A stretch of DNA of 64,000 bases from assembly GCF_032118995.1 (NCBI RefSeq), contig NC_092650.1, forward strand, positions 496,001 to 560,000, given 5' to 3'. Of the stretch, positions 1 through 12,500 are shown in pieces (positions within the stretch are counted from its first letter, which is position 1; each line of letters opens with the position of its first letter). The notes under the pieces are model-generated. The model did not search any database. It was given only the letters and a program-made list of their open reading frames with translations, and was not told the origin of the DNA. The stretch comes from Asterias amurensis. Taxonomy: Eukaryota; Echinodermata; Asteroidea; Forcipulatida; Asteriidae. Made by a program: the position numbers and the translations under genes.

Positions 1-192
1 TCACCAGACAAAATACCATTGTACAATCGATGACTGTTATCCTGCTTGTTTTTGCACAGCTGAGAATTCTTTGTAAGCAATATTTTTGTGCTTGAGCAGC
101 TCTATGAAATTTGGTGTAGCGTTGATTTTCTGATCATCTGTACTTTACGAACAAGCATTGGTGTAAATTTCTCTGTCTTGTTTGTTGTCCAG

Positions 193-527
193 AGTCAAAC
201 AACGAGGGTGACATTCGACTGAGTGGAGGATCATTGACGAGCGAGGGTAGAGTTGAGATGTTTCTGAACGGACAATGGGGAACGATCTGCAACAACGAAT
301 GGGATGAAGCCGATGCACTGGTCACCTGCTTGCAGCTGGGATATATCTCTGCTGCGAAGGCAACCGTTGGCTCTTCCTACAACGTCGGTGAGACGCTGCC
401 AATACACCTTGACGTGGTTCGGTGTTTTGGAGGCGAGGAGCGTCTTGTTGAATGCGTTCATAGCACAACAAGTCTGAATTGTTCCCCGGAGCAGAGTGCA
501 GGAGCCCAGTGCACCACGGAACCCTAG
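193..527 (+). CDS. SRCR-domain protein, last exon (partial)
   Basis: This is the 3' terminal exon of a scavenger receptor cysteine-rich protein; the rest lies left of the window. The exon follows a clear acceptor (ttgttgtccag) and opens with two bases of a split codon. It encodes about 110 residues and stops with TAG at 525-527. One almost complete SRCR domain is visible: the start IRLSGGS, then GRVEMFLNGQWGTIC, then VTCLQLGY, then a C-terminal cysteine cluster. Six cysteines give the group A pattern. The usual WD after the first cysteine is NEWDE here. SRCR domains are extracellular ligand-binding modules, and echinoderms have a greatly expanded SRCR repertoire expressed in coelomocytes. No membrane segment follows the domain, so this end of the protein looks secreted or lumenal. 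Which of many SRCR proteins it is cannot be told. Confidence 0.85.
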
Positions 528-2029
528 TAAACTGGTTCTCTAAAAACACGGTGCCGCAATAACTCTAAATATTTGACATTGAAAAGGCTTACTGAGTAAA
601 TTTGTTACAAAAAATAGAATATCTGATTTTATGGCTAAAAGTGCCTCAAATACTTCATTATATCATGACTACTCGCAGCTAATATTTGTAACATCTTCAG
701 CCCCTGTTCAAATGCAATGGCTCGGTCTGAAATCAATGCTTTACCATTCTATTAAAAACTAAAATTTGCTTTTAGTGAAAAGGCTGACTCCCAAATCTGT
801 TCTGGCCTGGATTCGTTTATCAGGCCATCAGACAACTGTGCTTTGACCAATCAGGTAAGTGCTATTTTTGGGCGGGGCTAAGTGAGTAGCCTTATGTTAT
901 GAGTGTTTTGTTTGGTCATAGTATCATTTTTGTTTTGTTTCTAACCTTGCAGGATTTCTAGCTAACGGAAGAAATGTCTGTTTTGTTTTCTTTTGGTTTT
1001 TCATACAATCAAGTATCAAGTTCTTCTCATCTTCTTCTGATTTATGATTTTTCTTTGCCTTGAAAAATCTGTTTTTTATAAAAAGCCATGTGTAGGTCAG
1101 TCTTTGTACTAAAAATTGAAACTGTTCCAGTTTTCTCACAGATGTACCTTCTTGCATGCCTGTAAGACATATTGTAAGACGTATTGTACTTGACATACTT
1201 TCTGTTTTAATGCAGTTTATGCAAATCCAAGTGTTTACGAATCCACAACAAATATTTTTTGAATACTTTATGACACGTTTTGTTTAAACAGTGAAATGTA
1301 CGTTAGATTTAAAGATGAGATTTCTTTAAAGATGTTTACAAATGTTTAAAAAAGCAAAATTTTATTTTGAAGGACAGTTTGTCCACAAAAAAATAAATGA
1401 CATGTACACATTCTCTTGAGATTGTGAATTAAGACGATGTTTACATATTTCAGAATCATTCAGGCTCAGATAATAATATTTTGTTTGAGCACCAATAAGT
1501 AACTTTATAATGTATACTTAAAGAACCTCCAAAATAGTGAATAATAATTTCCAGTTTTACACCTTCTTTGGTAATGTTGCTTCATCTATATTTTTAGGTT
1601 ATGGCAAGTATTTCCTGATCTTAGTGTATACCTTAATTTGTGTGTACGAGACATACCTACTTTACCTCAAAAGTTTACCCCCTTTTTTAAGAGGTGGCAG
1701 TATTTTTAGGAGAATAAAATGTTTAGAAATCTGTGTATGTAAACCTGTGTCAAACCTATTTTGCTTTAGTTGAAGAAGTTGAGTGAAGCAGTCTTGGGCA
1801 TAGTGGCAAGCTCCTGTGGTTGAGTCTTCAAAATGTCAAGTGTTCCGGGAAAGATACCAGTCAGAAAGGGCTTCATGTCTTCAACCATAACTCCATGTGA
1901 GGGTACAGACAGTAAACATTGAACATGGCAAATCAAGAAAGACTTTGTAATGCTTAGAAGCTCAAAATGATTCCCATCTAATGAAAAGTCATCTTTGTGA
2001 AATCAAGCTATGCTGTTTGACCACACCAG
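528..2029. other. Gene-free stretch downstream of SRCR gene
   Basis: AT-rich DNA with no ORF I can support. The first few hundred bases are probably the SRCR gene's 3' untranslated region. I see no strong gene or intact mobile element. Confidence 0.5.
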
Positions 2030-2205
2030 GGTTCAATTCCATAGAGCTGCAGCAGGAAATGATACTTAACAAATGTTTGCCTGGCAGCAATGAGCAGGAT
2101 ACCAGTCACAAATTGTATATGTGACAGTTTGGCTGGTAAGCACAATTGTATTGTGCTTAGCTCATTTTTGGGCTGAAGCAGCTTTATGACATTGTCCCCT
2201 GGGCT
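2030..2205. repeat. Degenerate MITE, 'TTCATAAAGC...CTTAGC' family
   Basis: The left end reads like a worn form of TTCATAAAGCTGC and the right end has GCAGCTTTATGAC followed by CCCCTGGGC. The interior has the CTGGTAAGCAC and GTGCTTAGC words shared with the better copy at 3217-3382. It is an old non-autonomous inverted-repeat element; no protein is encoded. Confidence 0.5.
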
Positions 2206-3029
2206 TAATATAATTGGAGAGAGACAAACAAATCATATCAACAGACACACCTTTTTAACTTTTTAATTTTTATTTATTTGTTTAACTCCATTTCCCCCAT
2301 CAACCCCAGATATTGGCTGTGAAATGTGTCGCCCACCCCCCCCCCCAAAAAAAAACACCTTAATTTTGTTATTGGAAAAAAATCATTTTGGCCTACTAAG
2401 AGATCATTGAAAAACTTGAACCCACTAATACTACCCAAAAGTTTGTCCGAATTTTATTTTGTGGTTTTCTTTACCCCTGTTTTACACTTTTTTTCCAGTT
2501 TTGATTAATTTTTCCTTTTATGATTTGTTATCATTATTATTAAAAAAAATTATTTTAAATTAATTACTTTAAATTAAAAAACAATATTTAGTTTTTCATA
2601 CAAAATGCAAAAGGAATTGATTTTTTTTCTTTGACTGACAGGCGCAAAAGTGTCATTATTGAAATGTCCAGTGCAATTTAAGCAAACTTATTATGCATCA
2701 CCCGTGTTAAATGTCTTATTTAACTTATCTTCTGAAAATGTGTTTTTCCTTTGTAGCAAAGGACAGAAAAAGTCCAAAGAGACATTAAAGCAATTTGCTT
2801 CGACATTGAAGTCATGATTCAACTACCATGAAACCACAAAGGTATTTCACACAAAAAACTAACGCAAGTTAACCCCAAAAAGATTTTGTTTTTTGTTTTT
2901 GATTAATTTTGATTTTTGTTAAAACCATAGAAATTGAACAAGGAATTTGCTGACTGCATCAGAGGATATTTTTGTGTTGGCAGCCATTTCTGTTTGTATG
3001 GCAAAATGAAGCAGTCCCATGTGTCATTA
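2206..3029. other. AT-rich gene-free stretch
   Basis: Contains a C/A homopolymer junction near 2335-2360 and long A/T runs around 2520-2640. No coding sequence is supported here. Confidence 0.5.
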
Positions 3030-3185
3030 CAGGGCCCTTCTTTGGCTTGTGCTCTGCTCCAGTTCAGGCTCTGCTCGCTGTATAAACCAACCTATACATT
3101 TTTGGAGCAGCGTGTACTTTGCACGCGATGGATTAAACAGCAGCTTGAGCCGGAGCCAAGCCGAGGTATTGAGAAAGGCCCCTGG
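3030..3185. repeat. Short inverted-repeat element (CAGGGCC ends)
   Basis: The left end CAGGGCCCTTCTTTGGCTTG is matched, with gaps, by the reverse complement of the right end (AAGCCGAGG...AAGGCCCCTGG). The arms face each other across about 110 bp. This is the form of a non-autonomous DNA transposon. It is not coding, although short ORFs cross it. Confidence 0.5.
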
Positions 3186-3216
3186 TAAGGTCTGCCATAA
3201 GCTTATGTCACCTTGG

Positions 3217-3382
3217 CCAAATATCATAAAGCTGTTAAGCAGAAAATACTACAAATTTCTTTGCTAAGCAAAATTGAGTGGGGCACCAGTGACAACAATG
3301 TAAACTTAAAATAAGTTTGGCTGGTAACCTGTTTCTGTTAAGCAAGTTTGTTGTGCTTACAGTCTTTATGAAACTGGGCCCT
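3217..3382. repeat. MITE of the 'GGGCCCAGTTTCATAAAG' family, best copy
   Basis: The left end (GGCCAAATATCATAAAGC) and the reverse complement of the right end (GGGCCCAGTTTCATAAAG) form an imperfect terminal inverted repeat, continued inward by CTGTTAAGCA against CTGTAAGCA. The middle carries GGCTGGTAACCTG and GTTAAGCAAG. Related worn copies are at 2030-2205, 34196-34460 and 47805-48115. It lies just past the 3' end of the giant membrane-protein gene. Confidence 0.55.
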
Positions 3383-3598
3383 GATGTTGATATTTCTATT
3401 ATTTTGCTAGTATGACAATACACTAAGGAGACATGAATGAATATGATGTACAGCATCTTGCTTGATCTATTTCTATGTTACCAACTCTGTATTGAGAAGA
3501 CACGGGTGATGCATTATTAATGAGAGTCACTCTTCGAGTGAAAAGATGATATTGTACCCCCATTTTCCTATGAACTACCCCCATATTTTTGAGGGGTT

Positions 3599-6500
3599 TT
3601 ACTGGTTAAAAGAAGTTTTTGATGGATCAGCCACAGAAGATGGAGGTGGTATTTTATCGTCATTATTACTATCATCATCAGGCGATTGTCTATTCATAAA
3701 TCTGGCATGTTTGGCTCTCTCTAAGAACTGCTGCCTTCTGGTCTTCCTGTCCCAATCCAAGCGTAGGGAGGTTGATGAGGTTAAACCTGGATGGTTCCTG
3801 CCTTGTGAGCTTGAGAAACCATTTGGTTTATCGGGCAAGATGAATGTCACACTCTTCCTAGGTCTTTCAAATCTGAACTTCAATTCTGTTTTTGTCATTG
3901 ACACAGAACCTTTGTTGTTTGAGTTCAGCTGTTGCATGACCTCTTTAGAGCTGGACAATGCTTGAAAGTGGAATACCTTCCCTGGTTCCTCTTCAATTCC
4001 TTTGTTGTTTGAATTCAGTTGCAAAATGAGTTGCCTTTGGAGTGTTTGTTGCTTATCGGTTTGCTGTTTTGACAGGATATTCTTACTAACTTCTTCCTTT
4101 GCCAAGTCAATTGCTTTGGTCTCCTGCTTCTTGGCTTGTTCTTCGATCATTTTCATCGTCAATGAGATGTTATTCATGTCCTTCTGGAGCATCTCACCAT
4201 CATCGTCATCCTCAAGCTCAATGCCTCGGAATTGAAACCTTGCCAGTCTGGCACGATCCTTTGCCTCATTTCTCCTTTTTTGTCTTGACTTCGCCAAATC
4301 ATGTCTGTTTACGGTGAGATGTGGGCTGCTTGGTCTTACATGGCTACTTCTCCCACAATTTACTGCATCACCTCCTTCCTCGACGAGTGGAGCTACTTGG
4401 AAAGTTACTCTCCCATTTGGTCGGACATATCTGAAGGTCATTTCCCTGGGAAGAACCATGGGAGCTCGTGGGCCATCCAAATTTCTTGCCTCACCGCTGT
4501 CTCTTCGAGGAACATTGTTCAAGGTAGAGGCACCGGAGGTGGATAGTCCTGAGGAAAATGATGAAGTATTTGTGGTGTCTTTATCATTCGAGTTAAATTG
4601 AGATGATGAATTCCCTAGTTTTCCATTATTTGATTTATCAGCTGTGGTTGAAGATGTTGGATGAGCAGGAAGAGGTTTATTATCATCATCATCGTCATCA
4701 TCGATACCACTGTCATCATCATCATCATGAGGTTCAATATGTCTGTTTTGGAATCTGGCTTCTTTAGCCCGTGTGAAGAACTGCTCCCTGCGTTTGCGTC
4801 TCTCCTCATTCTTGGTCTGAGTTGAAGACGTATGGTTGCTCTGCTCACCAGACTCTGTATGCTCATCAGGAACACTGAATGTCACGCTCTTCTTAGGTCT
4901 AGCAAACCTGAACTTCATCTCCGGCTTTTTCGCCTCTGACCCTCTGCCATTAGAGTTCAGTTGAAGCATTATTTCTCTCTGAAGAGTCTCTTGTGTTATT
5001 TTGCTGCTCTTACTGACTTCAAGATGTTGTAATTGGCTTAGAAGGTCTGCGTCATCACTTGAATTCGGGAGTTTATTTTCTGTTCCAGTGCTAGACCCAT
5101 GATCAGATTGATATTCTGCGTCTTTTTTGTTGGAATTCAATTCTGCCAAGGATGAAATCTTTTGGTTGAGATCAGCATATTTACTTTTTTTAGGTATGTC
5201 CGTGTTGGGTGAGAGCGTTTCTACAGTGTTGTTTAATGGTGTCTGTGTCTTTAAAGAAACCTCCTTTGTATTGTCTCGAGTCGCCTCATTATCTTCCTCT
5301 ACCTGAACTTCAATGCCGCGTTGTTGAAACCTTGCTTGTTTGGTATGTTCCATTGCTTGCTCTCTCCTTTCCTGTCGTGATTTATCCATGCGAGCTTTTA
5401 AATTCTGCAGTGATCTACTCATTGAAGTTAGTCCATACTTCATTTCACTGCTGGGTGGTTTTCTATCTTCTTCACTGCAGAGTGGGGTAACAATGAAAGT
5501 TACTTTCTTCGCTGGCCTCACAGCAGCAACTACTGGTTCACTTTTCAAAGCCTCTGAACTTGGTTGGCTTGGATTCTGTTCAGGTTTGAATATGACACTG
5601 CTAGCTTCACTGACCATCAAATTGTCAAGACAAGAATTGAGTGCTACATCAGGAGTTACTGGTTGTTTAGTAGGATTGGTTGTCCTTGCTTCTGTTTCTG
5701 TGTGGCTTGTCCTCATGAAAACTTCACAGAGTAATCTTTGTTCAAACTCTTCCTCATGTTGAAGTTGAATGTTCCTGATGCGAGATCTAGTCGTCTTGGC
5801 TCGTTCTACTGCCTGTGCTCTTTGTTTCACTCGAGCCTTGTTCGATCGCATACTCTTCCTTAACAACAGACAACCAGACTGCTCTAAGACATTACTCTCT
5901 ACATTTCTATGCTGAGCCATATCATAGGGAAGTCGCTTAGTTGGTCTGAGATATCTGAAATTCAGTTCTTTTCTAGATGCTCTTGAACCTTTCCCATGTG
6001 TGTTAAGCATCAATGTTGACAGTGATGGAAGTGGGTGGTTGTTACTTGCACCTAATTGGGATGCCTCACTCATGTCAGAAGACTCCATAAGTTTCATTAG
6101 TTCATCTTTACTTGTACATGTTTCAAGAGCTTTGGTAGGAGATGAGATAAGAATTGATGAATCTTGAACTTTTGTCTCATAGACGTTTTGTTCAGGAGCA
6201 GTTCCAAGAAACTGACCTTTTTCATTTTCTTGGTTGATGTTGCCCTCAAATTTTGCCCTCTCTTGTGTCGTGTTTGAAAGGGTCATGTCACTGTTACAGT
6301 AAGTTGTTTTCTCACAGGTACGTGTACGGGTGGTGTCCAACTCTTCACATGTGTTTTTTTCATTGTCACTTTCAAACGGTGCATCCTCTTCTTTCATCGG
6401 TGGTTTGATTAAATCACCATGGCAATAAGATGGTATATCATTTATGACAGTAGTGTTGAAGTCAGGCTTTTCATTTATCATCTTCTCATCGTCTGCCTCG

Positions 6501-9500
6501 ACACTCAATTCATCTAGAATCACAGATGATTTTTTGTTTTCACTCTGTTGATTAGAGGTTTCTCCGCAGAGGGTCGTGCTCAGGTCAGAATGGTTGGGTG
6601 TCACTTTTTCATTGTCAACTTCAACACAAGCCCCTTTTAGTTTCATCGCAGTCTCACCATAGCATTGAGATGGTTTTCCAATCATGGTAGGTGTGTTCGA
6701 GTCATGATTTTCACTTATTTGCTCTTTGTCAACTCCAACACTAGTTTCAACTTGTATGGTTGGAAGTGTTTTTGTGTAAGGATGTTGATAGCCTGTTTTC
6801 TTATTAAAGATGGTGGTTGTAATGATGTCAGACACCTTACATAGTGCTACTATGCTGTCCTTGTTTATACTTGCTTTGTCTTCTGCAATCTGTGAGGCGA
6901 TGCATCCACCCTGGTGAGGAAGTATTTCTTCATCAGAGACGATGGTGTTCGATTTAGTCTCATCACATACTGTCACCTCGAGACTCCCTTCATTAATAAT
7001 CTCAGAGGTTGTGATGTTGCCATGGTGATAAGACACATCATTAAGGAGTTTTGTGGTGTTTAAGCCAGAGTCCTCTGCCTTGTTCTGCTCATTCTGCGAG
7101 ATTTTCTCATTCTCATCACTAATCTTGAAACTTTTCAGTTTTTCTATCAAGTCATCCAAGTCTTCCATGATTTGTGATGTTATTTTCTCTTCACCAGAGC
7201 ATTGACGTTGGATGGGTGTTTCTTGGTTGGTGATTGAGTCAGTCTCATTCGCTTTTCCCTGCTCAGTCTGTAAGTCGCACCCATCCTCAGGAATCCTCCA
7301 AGCTTTAAATCTTATAGCAAAGTCCTCGTCCGATGTTATTTTCTTTTTGGCAGAACATTGAAGTTGGATGGGTGTTTCTTGGGTGGTGTCTGAGCCAGGC
7401 TTATTCACTTTTCCCTGCTTAGTCTGTAACTCACACTCATTCTCCTCACTGATATTGAAACTTTTCAGTTTTCTTATCAGGTCATCCAAGTCATCTATAC
7501 TTTGTGATGTTATTTTCTCTTTATTAGAACAGTAATGCTTGATGGGTGTTTCTGGGGTGGTCTTTGAGCCAGGCTTATTCGCTTTTCCCTGCTCAGTCTT
7601 TAAGTCGCACCCAGTCTCCTTATCAGTGAGCTTCCAATTTTTCAGTTTTTCGATCAGATCATCTAGATCTTCCATACTTTGTGATGTTATTTTCTCCTTG
7701 TTAGAACATTGAAGCTTGATGGGTGTTTCTTGGTTAGAGTAAGGCTTATTCGCTTTTCCCTGCTCTGTCTTTAACTCACACTTATTCTCATCACTGATCT
7801 TCCAACTTGTCAGTTTGTCTATCAGGTCATCTAGATCTTCTATACTTTGTGATGTTGTTTTCTCTTTATTAGAACAGTGATGTTGGGTAGGTGTATCTTG
7901 GCCGGTGTTAGAGTCAGGCTCGTTCACTCTTCCCAGCTTAGTCTGTAAGTAACACTCATTCTCCTCACTGATCTTAAAACTGTTTAGTTTTTTTATCAGG
8001 TCGTCCAAATCGTCTATACTTTGTGATGTTATTTTCTCCTTGTTAGAACATTGATGTTGGATGGGTGTTTCTCGTGTGGTGATTGAGTCAGTCTCATTCA
8101 CTCTTCCCTGCTCAGTTTCTAAGTCGCACCCATCCTCAGGTATCCTCCAAGTTTTAAATTTTCTTACCAAGTCCTCATCTTCCGATGTTTTAGTATCCTC
8201 CTTGTCTTTTACTGATGTTCTTTGTCCATCCACAGTTGTTATGGACGTGGTCTTCCCTTCCTTGATGTGAGCTCCATCACATGTACTTTTGTTGACGTTA
8301 CCAGAGGCAGTGTTACCAGAGATGTGATGTTGGATTGGTGATTCTCCATTGCTTCTGGCCACATTTGATTCAAGCTCAGTTGCTTTGTTGTGGTCATTTT
8401 CATTCTCAGTGATATGTAAACCTTTAATCTTTCTAGCAAGTTCTTCATCGTCCGTCCTTCCGTTTTCTTCTTCTTCTGTTGCTGATTTTCGAATCCTTTC
8501 AATGGAAAATACTTCAGCACAGTCACTCTTGTCAATGTTACCAGAGTTGCAGTGTTGGGTGAATGTTTCGCTGGTGATTTTGACAGACTCAATTGCTTTT
8601 ATATTCTGTGTGGTTTTTGAGTCAAACTTGTCGGTGATATGTACTTGTTTCAGTTTCTCAACAAGGTCATCTTGTTCGGCCATTCCTCTCTTCTCTTCTG
8701 TTTTCATCAATGTAGTCTTCCCTTCCTTGGCACATTTTTCAGATGCTATCTCATTAATTGGGTCACTGGGAGCGATGTTGCCAGAGTCGTGATGTTTGCT
8801 TAGTGAGTCTCTGGTGGTGACCAAGTCAGGCTCATTTACTCTCTCCTGCTTAGCCTGTTCGTAGGTCTGCTTCACTTCACTGCCTGATGATGTTGTTGGA
8901 ATACTATCATATTTAGTGCAATTATCCATTGCCTTCTCCCGCCATTGCCTAAGGATATCCTCAACCAGCTTGGATCCAGTTGATGGAGCTGAGGCAGTAG
9001 TAACGTAAATGGGTGGACACAATAGCCAGAGTGCTTGACTCAACTTGCTGTAGTATGGACGATGTTTGAGTCTGCAATCCGCAATCCTTCGCAGCAGATC
9101 TCTTTTTGCTCTCAGCAATCGTGAATATCTGCGAGGATGTCTACGGATTGTAGTACGAGAATGTGCTTTGGAGTTTAACAAATCAGCCATTGGTACCGTT
9201 AGAGCATCCCCACCCTGACTGACTTCCACAGGTCCTCTGTTAGGTGAACGGAGTGGTGGTGGATGTGGTATTGCAGATGGTATTGGTGCCATGGTAGATG
9301 CTGGTGTTGCCAAAGAGGTTGATGTTTTTACTGTCACTGTGGATGCAGATGATGATGCAGCATGAGGATCTGCTTTTCCCTGCCACTCCATGTCAGAAAC
9401 CTTCAGCTTGTCACAGGGTGAAGTTTTGTGAAGAGGTTGGCGAATAAAGACATGGTCCTGCTCAATGTGGAATCCTGTACTATCCCATCCTCCTCGTATC

Positions 9501-12500
9501 TTCAAGATCCCCTCCCATTCCATGGTCTCAGCTGGCCGCAAATCAACATCCATTTCCTCATCGGCTTTCTTCAAACCATCAACCTCATCTGTTTCCATGG
9601 ACACAACTTCTTCATCAACTTCCATGTTTTCATCTCCATCTGCTTCGATCTCCATGGTTTCCTCCACTTCTTTTTCATCAGTTTCCATGTCAACCGACTT
9701 ACCAAGGAAAAAATCACAGAATGAGTTGAAGAGATGACTTCTCTTCTGGCCCCACCCATTGTTAGAATTGTTCAGGTTTGGAGATTGGTGACTGGCTTGT
9801 GCAGCTCCGGTTTCTGGGATAAGAAAGAACAAAATGAATTTTCGAAATCAGTTAAAATTATCTAAGTGGTGTTTGAAGCTTTTTGCATTGCATGTGTGAA
9901 GGATAAGAAAAAACTATAAATAGAAGTAAACTTGCGGGTACAACCATGTAACAGTTCTCTTTGTGGGGAGTGATGGCTCTGAAAAGAGCCGGTCTTGACG
10001 TTTCGAACAGTATACCCTGCTTGTCTTCAGGAGCTTATACTCAAATTATCTAGTCAAAGGAACTTTGACTGTGAATACCTTTAATATTGTTCCAACCTGT
10101 TTTAACCTACATTCATTGAGCTGCTGGGTTAAGGGGTGCATTCATTCCTATTGGACTGTTTTACAAGGTTTGTATTCAGGTTTTGAGTCACTGTTTCTGA
10201 CTACTTGAGGTATGGTGGAACTTTGGTGAGATTGGAATTAAGTTATCTATTACACCATCATTCTAGATAAATTTGGACCATGGAACTTGCACTGTAGCAT
10301 AGTAGGGATCCGTTTAATAATGCTGCAACGTGTTGACAGTAATTGTCTGAAAATTCACTTGCATATAATGCACAACATATTCTATTAAAAACGAAGAAAA
10401 TTGCAAACTTTTCGCGTTCATAAAGTGAGCTTGCCGAAAAAATGTTACAAAGATGTGATGATTTAAATCATCAAATCGTTCAAAATCAAAGTAAACTTGA
10501 GAATAGGGCTTATTACTACCTAAACTTTGGCTCACTATACTACTCTATTAGTCTTATTTCAAGCTTAGGCTAAACATGGAACAATAGGGAGAACAATGCT
10601 TCAGAAGTGACTGACAAAACCACGAGGTGTGATGGATTTCAGGGGGATTGTAAAGCAATAAGAATAATATAAGAGCAGCATTGTTTTAGTGAGCTCAGTG
10701 GCCTTGCTTGGAGGTGGGGGCATTCACGCAAGAACCACAGACGGATTTTGTTTCAAGGGACGTATTCATAAATGTCTTAAGTGTGCGTTTTTGTGTTTAC
10801 ATTTTTTATGATATCCATCTTTAAATATAAGTGTGAGGATTGTGACTTATATATAATCCAACAGTTATGTATTATTATCTCAAAACAATTAAAGTTTTTA
10901 CAAAGATAAAATGAGTGAAGATGAAATACAGCGAAATATAGTTCACATCTTTAAACGAGTCCAAATTCGAGAGTGATTTTTTACGATAAAACCATTTTGT
11001 TACTACGATCTCTTCTGAGTAGTGGTTGCTCAGAAAAGTGCCGCTTTGCATTCAACGTTTCGACCATAATGCTCAGGACGTCTTCAAATTAAAACAATAT
11101 AATCTTGTACGGGGTTTCAGACATTGGACGGTGAAGTTGGTTGGCGGTACCACCACGGGTGTATCTACTTGCTGGGGAGATTATGATCTTTTGGGATGCT
11201 TTATATTTTACTACGGTGGAGTGATTTTTTCGGTTCGGGAGACTGCTCAGTTTTGAAAAGAACTTTTTTGCTTATTAACTACTACCTGGGCGGAGGATAG
11301 TAAATCGGCCGGGCTACTGTACATTCGCTTAGGATCGTGTGGAATTCTTTTATTGTGCCTATGAGTGAATTAGGCCTACTTAATTGGTTTCAATGTCGAC
11401 TATTCATATCTATCTAATCTTGTTCAATAATCACATGGAAAACTCGAACTGCAAATCTCTCAAAATGATGCTGTTTGTTTGAAATTACCCTCTGCAATTT
11501 TTTGTTTTTAACACTAACAGTGTACTGTTATTAGTGAGAAGCGATTTATAAAACAAAATACAAATTTGCCTCTAGAAATATAGCAAGACAAACTGTCTGC
11601 CATTTTGTGAACTCGAAATTTGTTTCAACGAAAAAGCGACACCGTGTTATGGGGAATGACATTTCAAGGGATAATGTGTGTGTGTGAATTATTATGTTCT
11701 ACGTTTTAATTGTATTTCCCAATTGTTCATTTCATAACAAATGTTTGTATTGCCCAAAGCGCCCATCCGAAGGCAATGTACCTCATGGGCTTTATATGAT
11801 ATAAAATGTCTGCGCTGCGTAAAAATTCGTTTCCCAGCAGATTCAAAGTAAATGCACATTCATATTTTTTTATTTCCCAGAACTATTATCAGTCAAGATA
11901 GAAACACTTTAAAAACGCTGAGAATTTGAAGAGCTTTTTCAGGTAAGTTGAGATTGTTACAAGTTATCACTTGTGTTCGCTACTGTTTAAAAAACCCAAA
12001 AAGCAGTTCTGAGTGGACGGACCAACGGATGCTTGGACTCCCAACTTTACTATCGAACAATGAAGCCTCCCCCCCCCCCCCCCCATCCCATACCAAATTG
12101 TTTTGGGGAGTGAAAATGTGCCGCAGATAAATCATCGCATTCGGTCAACGTAAATGTTTTGTTAGTCTTTTTTCACAAGACTGGAAAGAAGTGTTTATAA
12201 CATATCAGCGCTTGAGTAAAAATGAAAAGTAAAATATTATTTTCCCCCTAATAGGCCTATTAAAATTTAACATCTTTTTAGAACAAAAAAAAGGTCCATC
12301 AAAGTTTAAGTTTAACAACCTTAATTCAACCGTACAGCCGGGCTTTCAAATTAAATGTGTAACTAAAATAAAATAAAAAGGAAGCGACATATTGAGAAAG
12401 AGAAATAAATCTGCCGGATACTGCCAATGTCTGACCAAATAGTTGGTTATGAGAATACACAATACAGTTGCGTATAAAGTAAACATATCTTCAGATAACC

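Noticed and set aside
9814-9832. Start of the giant protein at the ATG at 9832 (MFFLIP...)
   Set aside because: The first six codons overlap a good acceptor (TTATCCCAG) and polypyrimidine tract, and the exon joins in phase to the membrane-segment exon ending at 12668. The ATG is intronic.
9985-10035. Hammerhead ribozyme (CTGANGA ... GAAA core, as in Penelope-like elements)
   Set aside because: The core words are there, but the bases just inside them (C facing C) do not pair to make stem II, and stem I could not be formed convincingly from the flanks. Kept only as a dispersed motif.
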